This document shows, piece after piece, positions 6,890 to 13,366 of a stretch of DNA of 31,438 bases. A model generated the notes under the pieces. The model was given only the letters and a program-made list of their open reading frames with translations. It ran no database searches and had not been told where the DNA came from. The position numbers and the translations under genes are program-made. This stretch comes from a virus. The stretch spans positions 1-31,438 of the IMG/VR virus record IMGVR_UViG_3300025120_000300; one strand, written 5' to 3'. The first letter of the stretch is position 1; each line of letters begins with the position of its first letter.

Positions 6890-7617
6890 ATAATATAAAA
6901 AAGCAGGATAACAAAATAATTGATAATATCCGACAATTAGGAATAAAGAACGGAAAAGACGCAGAAAAGCTATATCAAGCTACTATTTCTTATATCATAG
7001 CCTACAACCTCAAGAAAACGCCTTATCAAGCCAATAGCTTAATACAAAGATCTATTGATAATAGGCTAAAAAGAATATTAAGAAACAATAAAAAAACCTT
7101 TGAGCAATTTACTAAGTCAACTCAAAGATACATGGCTAGAAATTTTTCAATAGATTTTACAGAAAAAGAACTAAAAAATATATCAAGCCAAACATCGCTT
7201 TTAAATAAAGATTTATTGGGAAAAACTGATGAACTAAAAAGAAGCGTTCAAGCCTTGCTTTTCTCGAACTTAGGCAAAGGGATTCCTGCTGAGCAATTAA
7301 TTACTCAATTAAAAAATCTAGCTCCTGATTACTCAAGATATGCTAGAACCAGAATTAATACAGGCCTGAAGTGGCAATATGTTGAAATTAACAACGAGAA
7401 ATTCAAACAAACTGATTTTAACTGGTACTTATACGCTGGACCAGATGATTCTTTAACAAGAGAAGAACCTTGTAAAAGATTAGTAAATAAAAAATTTCCT
7501 AAAGAAAAATTACAACAGCTAACTAATATCTTATTAGGAAATTATAATTGCAGGCATAATATACGCCCCCTCACTGATGAGCAGTCAAAGAACTATCAAG
7601 AAGGAACTATTAAATAA
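6880..7617 (+). CDS. Minor head protein (SPP1 gp7 / Mu gpF-like head morphogenesis)
   Basis: The protein of 245 aa is a minor capsid or head morphogenesis protein, thought to sit inside the head near the portal and to affect DNA exit. The N-terminal two thirds is helical and basic. The C-terminus carries the family hallmark: ARTRINTG near 157, then WYLYAGPDDSLTREEPCKRL, and finally GNYNCRHNIRPLTDEQ. The cysteine, histidine and arginine of NCRHNIRPL are the usual conserved residues. It starts inside the preceding methyltransferase gene. In many phages this gene directly follows the portal, so here the methyltransferase and endonuclease genes appear inserted between them. Confidence 0.85.
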   Translation: MSLNNIKKQDNKIIDNIRQLGIKNGKDAEKLYQATISYIIAYNLKKTPYQANSLIQRSIDNRLKRILRNNKKTFEQFTKSTQRYMARNFSIDFTEKELKNISSQTSLLNKDLLGKTDELKRSVQALLFSNLGKGIPAEQLITQLKNLAPDYSRYARTRINTGLKWQYVEINNEKFKQTDFNWYLYAGPDDSLTREEPCKRLVNKKFPKEKLQQLTNILLGNYNCRHNIRPLTDEQSKNYQEGTIK

Positions 7618-7718
7618 AAAAAAGACTTGACAATAAAATTAATTATGAAATTTGCAAAGTAACAGTTCTTAAAAAGTCTGGTTAAAACTTTTAAATTAAC
7701 TCAAAATAAGAGGTAAAA
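7618..7718 (+). promoter_or_regulatory. Spacer before scaffold gene with TTGACA box and weak hairpin
   Basis: This 101-base gap contains TTGACA at 7627-7632 but no good TATAAT at 16-18 bases. At 7647-7654 the sequence GAAATTTG is one base from the Bacteroidota-type -10 TAnnTTTG, with 17 bases between the TTG and it. A weak stem TTAAAAAGT / ACTTTTAA spans 7669-7694. A promoter for the abundant scaffold and capsid messages is plausible but not shown. Confidence 0.3.
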
Positions 7719-8288
7719 ATGCAAAACGAAGAAAGCAATTCAACTGGCGAGGAAAACTCGGTAGCTGAGGAAAAAAGAGAAACTTTGACACTTCCTAAAA
7801 AAGAAGGTGATAAAAAAGAAGCCACGCTAGAAGACTATAAGCTTGGTATGCACAAATATAAAGGGGAGAACAAAGAACTAAAAGAAAGAGTAGCTGAATT
7901 TGAAAGGCTACAAAATGAGGCTCAAAAGAAAAAGCTAGAGGAAGAAGGGAATTTTAAAAAACTTCTTGAACTAAAAGAAGAAGAGTTAGCCAATTTAAAT
8001 TCTAACATAGAGAAAGAAAGGGCAACTAGAAAAAAAGATAATCTTCTAAATACGATTAATCTAAAGGCTCAAGAAAAAGGGGCTATTGATTTTGAAGATA
8101 TAAAGAAATTCTTGGACGTTGATTTGTTAATTGATAGTGATGATGAAGCTATTAATGAAAAACTTAATCAATTACAAGAAAAAAAATCTTATCTTTTTGG
8201 AAGCAAAAAGAAAAGTGCTACTGATGAAAACAATATTGATTTCAGAGGTGGTGATAAAAAAAAGAAATTAATACCTTCTTTTATGTAA
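7719..8288 (+). CDS. Capsid scaffolding protein
   Basis: The protein is 189 aa, highly charged, and free of cysteine and tryptophan. A long predicted coiled coil covers about residues 40-115 (repeated E, K and L heptads), and there is a lysine-rich C-terminal region, as in GP20-type scaffolds that line the inside of the prohead and then leave. A glycine-containing C-terminal tail ends KKKKLIPSFM. It lies immediately before the major capsid gene, the normal place. AAGAGG six bases before the ATG is one of the better Shine-Dalgarno sequences in the window, fitting high expression. Confidence 0.85.
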   Translation: MQNEESNSTGEENSVAEEKRETLTLPKKEGDKKEATLEDYKLGMHKYKGENKELKERVAEFERLQNEAQKKKLEEEGNFKKLLELKEEELANLNSNIEKERATRKKDNLLNTINLKAQEKGAIDFEDIKKFLDVDLLIDSDDEAINEKLNQLQEKKSYLFGSKKKSATDENNIDFRGGDKKKKLIPSFM

Positions 8289-8291
8289 ACT

Positions 8292-8341
8292 CCCCCTTTT
8301 ATTATAAAAATTAGGGGGCTTAACCTTAATTTTTATAATAA
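8292..8341 (+). promoter_or_regulatory. Two mutually exclusive hairpins ending at the capsid start codon
   Basis: TTATTATAAAAATTA at 8299-8313 is a perfect 15-base inverted repeat of TAATTTTTATAATAA at 8327-8341, with a 13-base loop. The right arm ends at the base before the major capsid ATG (8342), where no Shine-Dalgarno exists. An alternative stem CCCCCT (8292-8297) with AGGGGG (8313-8318) would exclude the first. Runs of five C and five G are rare in this AT-rich DNA. The element could control message stability, translation or partial termination between scaffold and capsid. Confidence 0.6.
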
Positions 8342-9547
8342 ATGTCTGATTTTATTTTTTCTTCTATTACAGGAAGTTCATTCTCAAAGAGAAATGTTGA
8401 TGAGCTCTTATATCAAACAATTCAAAGTAGTCCAACTCTAATTGGCTTAATTCAAGGCAGAGAATTTAGTGCAGGAACAGGTATTAATGTTTTTAACCCA
8501 GTTTCTAACGCTGTAAATAGAGCAACTAATACTACTTTTGAGTGGTACGAAAGAATCCTAGCACCTAAAAAAGCGAGTTTAACTGCAGCAGCAGGCAATA
8601 CAACTACTTTTACAGTTGCAGATTCATCTATTTTTAAAGTTGATGATGTTTTGAGGCTTGAGAAGTCCGATGGAAAAGAAATTACTGAACAAGTAATCAT
8701 AACCGCTATTCCAACCGCAACCACTTTAACAGTGACTAGAAATTATAATGGTGTAGGGATTGCTAATTTGCAAAGTGGCAATGAAGTTATTTATTTGGTT
8801 TCTCCAAGACTAGAAGAAGGCTCTGGATCAGTTTCTAGTGAAAATGTCAATCCGACTCCCATTGTAAACTATACTCAAATTTTCAAGGAATCTGCAAGAA
8901 TTACTGAAACTGCCGCAGCAGTTAATCGTTATGCAATTAATGACATTATTTCAGATCAAATTTCACAATCATTTTTGAGATTATTAAGAAATATTGATAA
9001 CCAATTAATTTATGGTTATAAAAATAATTCCATAGCTAACAAACGTTTAACAGGGGGGATGCCTGAATTTATTGATAAAGTGGGTGGTGATAATGTAAAA
9101 GATGCTAACGATACTCAGATCACTCAAGCCATGTTTGATGATGTGTTTGAATCAATGATTAATAAAGGCTCATTACAAAAAGATTTAGCTATCATTTGCA
9201 GTCCTAAGCAGTCAAGACAGGTTTCCGCCTTGTCAATTAATGGCTCAAATCCAATAGTTTACAAATCCTACAAATCTGATTTAGAAGAAGGTCAAGCGGT
9301 TAGTAGAATAAATAGCTCAATATCTGATGGTACTTCTGGAAAAATCATTGTAAACAATGTTTTGCCCAAAAACAAAATTTATATAGTTGATACTTCGAAA
9401 GTCAAAGTGAAGCCGATGAGATATAAGCCTTATGAAGAAATTCCTAATGATAAAGATACTTATGAGGCTCAAATCACTGTTGAATTAGGTTTCCAAATTG
9501 AGCAAGGCGGCGTTTGCCATGGATTAATTAAAAATTTAGCAGTTTAG
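8342..9547 (+). CDS. Major capsid protein (SU10 / DUF5309 type)
   Basis: At 401 aa this matches the SU10-like HK97-fold major capsid family. The diagnostic region is NYTQIFKESARITETAAAV at 176-194, followed by the helix through ISDQISQSFLRLLRNIDNQLIYG (about 200-225). A beta-rich insertion at about 78-152 has repeated T-V-T strands and the typical TVTRNYNGV element. Position directly after a scaffold gene and before small connector genes agrees. The start has no Shine-Dalgarno but a hairpin right before it, odd for what should be the most abundant protein. There is no N-terminal protease-processed domain, consistent with a separate scaffold. Confidence 0.92.
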   Translation: MSDFIFSSITGSSFSKRNVDELLYQTIQSSPTLIGLIQGREFSAGTGINVFNPVSNAVNRATNTTFEWYERILAPKKASLTAAAGNTTTFTVADSSIFKVDDVLRLEKSDGKEITEQVIITAIPTATTLTVTRNYNGVGIANLQSGNEVIYLVSPRLEEGSGSVSSENVNPTPIVNYTQIFKESARITETAAAVNRYAINDIISDQISQSFLRLLRNIDNQLIYGYKNNSIANKRLTGGMPEFIDKVGGDNVKDANDTQITQAMFDDVFESMINKGSLQKDLAIICSPKQSRQVSALSINGSNPIVYKSYKSDLEEGQAVSRINSSISDGTSGKIIVNNVLPKNKIYIVDTSKVKVKPMRYKPYEEIPNDKDTYEAQITVELGFQIEQGGVCHGLIKNLAV

Positions 9548-9548
9548 C

Positions 9549-9710
9549 ATGTTTAAATTCAAGGAAAACTTCACAGGTTGGCTTGTTGTAGGAGATTTTC
9601 AGGTTGATCTAGTAAAAGGCGTTTATTCCACTGAAAATAAAGATATTATCAAAGCCCTAAAAGCCGATGATAGATTTATTGAGGAAAAAGTTAAGACTAA
9701 AAAAGACTAA
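9549..9710 (+). CDS. Small protein between capsid and connector, 53 aa
   Basis: The ORF starts two bases after the capsid stop and its TAA shares an A with the ATG of the next gene, strongly suggesting a real, coupled gene. It reads MFKFKENFTGWLVVGD..., a short beta-rich start followed by a lysine-rich helical tail. Small proteins of this shape often follow capsid genes as head-tail joining or head-stabilising factors, but no family can be named. A second protein of similar size and style lies at 11550-11777. Confidence 0.7.
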   Translation: MFKFKENFTGWLVVGDFQVDLVKGVYSTENKDIIKALKADDRFIEEKVKTKKD

Positions 9711-10330
9711 TGGCACTAACCACCCTTTTTGATAAATTTACAGGAAACTTCACTAGCTATGACAACTCAAAAATTGTCGTGGCTAGTGCTAGTTATAAAG
9801 TGAACTACTATAAAGGGTGGTTCTGCGTTATTGATGGCGTAGAATATGAAATAACTAGCAATTCTGCAACTGAAATTTTTTTTAATAACTCTTTAACTTC
9901 AACAGGAACTTTTGAAATAGTTTTTTTAGGTAGGGAGTTTTTAAAGAGAATTGACAGCGATTTTGAGGATATAGATAAAATCCCAAATAGTTTAATTAGT
10001 AATAAGTATTTAATGGCTTCAAACGCTATTCAAATAAGAATAGAAGAAAGTTTAAAATTACAAATTACTGATGATTTTAATCCGGTAGAAAATATTTTAA
10101 ATATTGGAAATTTACAATATGCTTTTTCTTATTACATAGCTCAATCAATTTTTATGGATTTGAACGGGAAATATGGCAGTAGTTTTTATAATGAAAAATC
10201 AGTTTATTTTGAAAGTATGTATAAAAACAATCTTGTCTTATCAACTCTAATAATTGATCGAGATGAAGACGGCAAGGTAGATGCGAAAGAAAGAAAAGAG
10301 AGTATTGGTATTTATCAATTCAAGAGATGA
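9710..10330 (+). CDS. Putative head-tail connector/adaptor with EF-hand-like loop
   Basis: This 206-aa protein occupies the adaptor slot (gp6/gp15-like) right after the capsid gene. The N-terminal third is beta-rich with several aromatics. The middle and C-terminal parts are helical, as in many adaptors, but homology is not obvious from sequence. Near the C-terminus, residues 183-194 read DRDEDGKVDAKE. This matches a canonical calcium-binding EF-hand loop at positions 1, 3, 5, 6, 8, 9 and 12. Such loops can stabilise virion proteins through calcium. The adaptor call is inference from gene order; the loop is seen directly. Confidence 0.6.
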   Translation: MALTTLFDKFTGNFTSYDNSKIVVASASYKVNYYKGWFCVIDGVEYEITSNSATEIFFNNSLTSTGTFEIVFLGREFLKRIDSDFEDIDKIPNSLISNKYLMASNAIQIRIEESLKLQITDDFNPVENILNIGNLQYAFSYYIAQSIFMDLNGKYGSSFYNEKSVYFESMYKNNLVLSTLIIDRDEDGKVDAKERKESIGIYQFKR

Positions 10331-10779
10331 TAAAAGGTAGTTTACAACCACTGATAAAGAGGCTAGAAAAAAAAGTTAAAGGTTTTGATAGTGATTTAAT
10401 GCTAAAAATAGGGCAAGGCATAAATAGCATTATACAGGAGCGAACCCAAGATCAAGGTAAAGGCTCAAATAGTGGAAAAATGCCTCTTTATAGTCGCTCT
10501 TATGCTAGATTAAGAAGAGATGGGCGGGTAGATAGAAAAACAGGAAGAAGAGTAGGAGGAGGAAGACTAATATCAAAAAGAGATTTAACATTTTCAAGTA
10601 AAATGTGGACTTCTTTGACTGCTACTAGAATTAGCAAAAAAAAAGTTAAGCTCCATTTTGCAGGAGCAGATGAAAATAATAAGGCTAGATATAATGATGA
10701 AAAAACCCCGTTTTTCTCACTAGGGAAAAGAGGCAGGGCTTATTTAAAAAACGAACTAAGTAAATTTAATAAAAAATGA
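10327..10779 (+). CDS. Neck / tail-completion protein (HK97 gp10 / virion morphogenesis-like)
   Basis: The 150-aa basic protein has a pattern seen in phage virion-morphogenesis and tail-completion proteins. An N-terminal helix is followed by MPLYSRSYARLRRDGR, then DLTFSSKMWTSLTATRI, then a beta strand KVKLHFAG. It ends with NNKARYNDEKTPFFSLGKRGRAYL and a C-terminal helix. Proteins of this type cap or extend the neck between head and tail. The ATG overlaps the previous gene by 4 bases and the end overlaps the next gene by 4 bases. Confidence 0.7.
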   Translation: MIKGSLQPLIKRLEKKVKGFDSDLMLKIGQGINSIIQERTQDQGKGSNSGKMPLYSRSYARLRRDGRVDRKTGRRVGGGRLISKRDLTFSSKMWTSLTATRISKKKVKLHFAGADENNKARYNDEKTPFFSLGKRGRAYLKNELSKFNKK

Positions 10780-11144
10780 GTATAGCTGATTTTCAAAATG
10801 GCGATGGAACTTTTACGGATCAAGACTTAACTAATTTTGATACTGACTATGAATTTGAAATCGATAAAGCCGAAACTAACAATCAAGTTGCATTATCTTT
10901 TTTCACAGGCTCAAGAACAGGACTTAATGATGGAGATTTAGGGACTAATGGCTCAATTAGCTTTTATGGTCACGTGAATGGCTATTGGCACAATATAGCT
11001 TTAAGCTTAGATATACAAATAGATTTTCCAACAAAAGTTATAAAAAACTATTCAATTTCTAAGTATAAAATAAAAATAAAAAAAGGCACAAACGCCGATT
11101 TTGTGATAACTGCAAAACCTGCTCAAAAATTAAGTGAAAGCTAA
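10776..11144 (+). CDS. Hypothetical structural protein in neck cluster, 122 aa
   Basis: This is an acidic, beta-rich protein with many D, N, T and G residues and a lysine-rich strand near the C-terminus (KYKIKIKKGTNADFVITAK). I recognise no family. Its place between the neck protein and the putative tail terminator, with ATGA-type and single-base overlaps on both sides, makes a minor virion or stopper role likely. The asparagine- and aspartate-rich N-terminal half also resembles small head-decoration or fiber-like beta domains. Confidence 0.6.
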   Translation: MSIADFQNGDGTFTDQDLTNFDTDYEFEIDKAETNNQVALSFFTGSRTGLNDGDLGTNGSISFYGHVNGYWHNIALSLDIQIDFPTKVIKNYSISKYKIKIKKGTNADFVITAKPAQKLSES

Positions 11145-11575
11145 TGAATTTAGATACTTTTTTAACTAAAATAGAAACAATAGCCTTGGCTAACAGCTTC
11201 AAAACTGTTAAAAGTAAGTTATTATTTGACGGAATGATTGCAAATACTGAATTACCTTCATTATTGATTGAGTTAAAAGGAGCAGAAAGAAAAGGTGAAG
11301 GGCTTAATGTGAATTATGAGCAAGATTTAGATTTTCATTTTTTAATCAATAGGACTTCTCAAAAACCTGCAATAGTTTTGTTAGATTTAATAAATACTTT
11401 GAATAATGCTATTTTAAATGATTATAAATTAAAAGGAAAAATTGAGAATGGTGAGTTGAATATTGGAGATATTGATTATTCAAACGAAATAGGTGGATTA
11501 GAAAAAAAATCTTTTTTTAGTGCAACTCAAAACATTAAACTTACAACCAATGGATACGGAAAAGGAAGTTGTTAA
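11144..11575 (+). CDS. Putative tail terminator protein, 143 aa
   Basis: The protein fits the tail-terminator slot (lambda gpU / SPP1 gp17-like) by length and order, lying just before the tail tube gene. It opens with an amphipathic helix (LDTFLTKIETIAL). It then alternates strands with a long loop and ends in a strand with the unusual tail NGYGKGSC. Terminators cap the growing tail tube and join it to the neck. No sequence signature is decisive, so this is mainly positional inference. Confidence 0.5.
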   Translation: MNLDTFLTKIETIALANSFKTVKSKLLFDGMIANTELPSLLIELKGAERKGEGLNVNYEQDLDFHFLINRTSQKPAIVLLDLINTLNNAILNDYKLKGKIENGELNIGDIDYSNEIGGLEKKSFFSATQNIKLTTNGYGKGSC

Positions 11576-11777
11576 AAAACAACCTAAAAAAAAATATTAT
11601 GCTATCACTAGCTTTTCAACAGTTATTGATGGTGTAAGTGTTAATTTTAAAAAGGGCGATGAGGTCAAGGCTTCTAAGTCTGTTTTAGAATTTTTTGTTA
11701 AAATAAATAAAATTAAATTATGTCAAACTCAAATTTTGGAGTTTCAAAACTCATATTCGCCTCAAGAGATCAAGTAG
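11550..11777 (+). CDS. Small basic protein overlapping tail-tube gene, 75 aa
   Basis: I choose the ATG at 11550, giving MDTEKEVVKKQPKKKYY...; an in-frame ATG at 11520 would add ten residues but lies deeper in the preceding gene. After the lysine-rich N-terminus comes a small beta domain (YYAITSFSTVIDGVSVNFKKGDEV). The last 19 codons overlap the next gene by 58 bases in another frame, an unusually long overlap for this operon. The role is unknown. The beta domain resembles small add-on domains of phage head or tail joining proteins. Confidence 0.5.
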   Translation: MDTEKEVVKKQPKKKYYAITSFSTVIDGVSVNFKKGDEVKASKSVLEFFVKINKIKLCQTQILEFQNSYSPQEIK

Positions 11778-12583
11778 GAAAAGTCGCAGAAATAACTTCT
11801 GTTGACTCAATAGATATGGCAGGTCTTCAATCTCCACTTATTCAACAAAAATCTGGAAATAATGAATTTCCAGTTGCTGTTGGTTTAGGGGAAGCCGAGG
11901 GAACAATAACCGCCACAATCCAGCAGTATAGCAAAGAGCTATTAGAAATCTTATCTCCAATAGATGCAATTATTACTTCTGATGCCTCAGGAACTCCTGC
12001 TGTAAGCTCAAGTAATGCGAAAGGTGTTTCCGTTTTAAATGCCACAACTGGTTTAATTTTTGGCTTTAAAGCAGGTGCTGAAGCTAGTTTAAAAGCAGGT
12101 GCTTTTATTGTAATTGCTCGTAGTACTTCAACCGTTGATGTTATAGCTACAACAAAAGACTTTAGAACTAATGCTCAAGGCGTTTTAAATGCAAGTCCAT
12201 TATCAATTTCCTCTGGGGCTTCTGTTGATGTTTTAGATCAAGACGGAAATGCAACAGGCTTAGAATTAACTGGTGGCTCTGGAACTGTCGCTTTTGTTGA
12301 GGGCGATTTTTCTAAGGCTGATGTTTCTAAGGGGTTAGTTGATTTTGATTTTAAATTAGATGCTAACGGTGGTTATTCCCCTAGAATATTTGATTTATAC
12401 GCAACCTCTTCAAGTTATACTTCCGATGAGGCTTGTAAATACAAACAAATCTATTTGCCAAAAGTTTCTGGTCTAATTAAACCATTTGGAGCATTAACAA
12501 AAAATGAATTTTCTCCTTTTGAGTTATCAATGGTTAAAATGGCAGGAAGTGAAAAAATGGAAGTTAGGCAATTCCAAAAATAA
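11720..12583 (+). CDS. Probable major tail tube protein
   Basis: The 287-aa protein is rich in A, S, G, T and V, with predicted beta strands throughout, as in tail tube subunits. Position supports this: after the terminator candidate and before the chaperone and tape measure genes. The first part (KLIFASRD... through EGTITATIQQY, residues about 9-75) resembles tube-protein beta-sandwich cores. The middle 90-190 is low-complexity and alanine/serine-rich, possibly a surface domain. The C-terminus (SPFELSMVKMAGSEKMEVRQF) returns to a charged strand pattern. It has no Shine-Dalgarno. The call is moderate because the family is highly diverse. Confidence 0.65.
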   Translation: MSNSNFGVSKLIFASRDQVGKVAEITSVDSIDMAGLQSPLIQQKSGNNEFPVAVGLGEAEGTITATIQQYSKELLEILSPIDAIITSDASGTPAVSSSNAKGVSVLNATTGLIFGFKAGAEASLKAGAFIVIARSTSTVDVIATTKDFRTNAQGVLNASPLSISSGASVDVLDQDGNATGLELTGGSGTVAFVEGDFSKADVSKGLVDFDFKLDANGGYSPRIFDLYATSSSYTSDEACKYKQIYLPKVSGLIKPFGALTKNEFSPFELSMVKMAGSEKMEVRQFQK

Positions 12584-12589
12584 TGACTT

Positions 12590-13366
12590 ATGGAAGTAAT
12601 TATCAATGACAAAACATTTACTTTACTGCCTTTAAATAAAGAGCGTAGGGATTTGTTTTGTCAGATAATTTGCAACCCTCCTAAAATAGACGAAAAAAAC
12701 CAAAAAAGATATATTTATGCCTTACAACAAAATGAAGAAAAAAACTGGTTTAAAAAAATCTTCCAACCCAAAACCTATGATAAAGAAAAAAGATGGCTTA
12801 AAAACTATATCAAAAGGAAAGAAGAAGAAATAGCAAAACCAATAAAAGAATATGCTCAAGGAGTTTTAAAAACTCTTTGGGCTTTTCTAAAAGCTGATGA
12901 TAAAAAAGAAATTGGCACAATAGCCAAGCTCAATATCAAAAATGAAGATTTAGAGAAGTGGCAAAAAGGAGTAGTAGCCGAAATAAAAAAGACAATCAAG
13001 TATTTTGCTGAAAAAAAAGAAAATATCGCAACCACCAATCAAAAAGACACAGTAGAAGCCTTTTTAGTAAGAAATGGCTATAATAGAGAAGAAGTAAGAA
13101 ATATGCACTCTATTGATCTATTTGAAGCTATTGATGGAGCTAGGTTAGAAAACGAAAGGGCAAGGGTAGAGGCGTTAAATGATAGGGCTTTAGCTAGTAC
13201 TTACGCAAAAGGCAATAGAGATAGCCTAAATGCTATTAGAAGAATCAATAACGACTTCAAGCAAAAATCAACTAAGCCTATAAAGATGACAAAAGAGCAA
13301 GAGCAAAACTTAAATGATGTAGCTTGGGATTTTTATTTAGAAAAAATAACAAAAGGACATGGCTAG
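12590..13366 (+). CDS. Putative tail assembly chaperone, 258 aa
   Basis: The protein is very rich in K, E, N and R and almost wholly helical, and it sits directly between tube and tape measure, where tail assembly chaperones are encoded. The N-terminus MEVIINDKTFTLLPL resembles chaperone starts (small beta hairpin). The C-terminal part is a long charged helix ending LNDVAWDFYLEKITKG. Many phages make two chaperone forms by ribosomal frameshifting. Here one uninterrupted frame spans the whole region, although a TTTAAAAAAA run occurs near 12750. It overlaps the tape measure gene by 8 bases. Confidence 0.55.
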   Translation: MEVIINDKTFTLLPLNKERRDLFCQIICNPPKIDEKNQKRYIYALQQNEEKNWFKKIFQPKTYDKEKRWLKNYIKRKEEEIAKPIKEYAQGVLKTLWAFLKADDKKEIGTIAKLNIKNEDLEKWQKGVVAEIKKTIKYFAEKKENIATTNQKDTVEAFLVRNGYNREEVRNMHSIDLFEAIDGARLENERARVEALNDRALASTYAKGNRDSLNAIRRINNDFKQKSTKPIKMTKEQEQNLNDVAWDFYLEKITKGHG

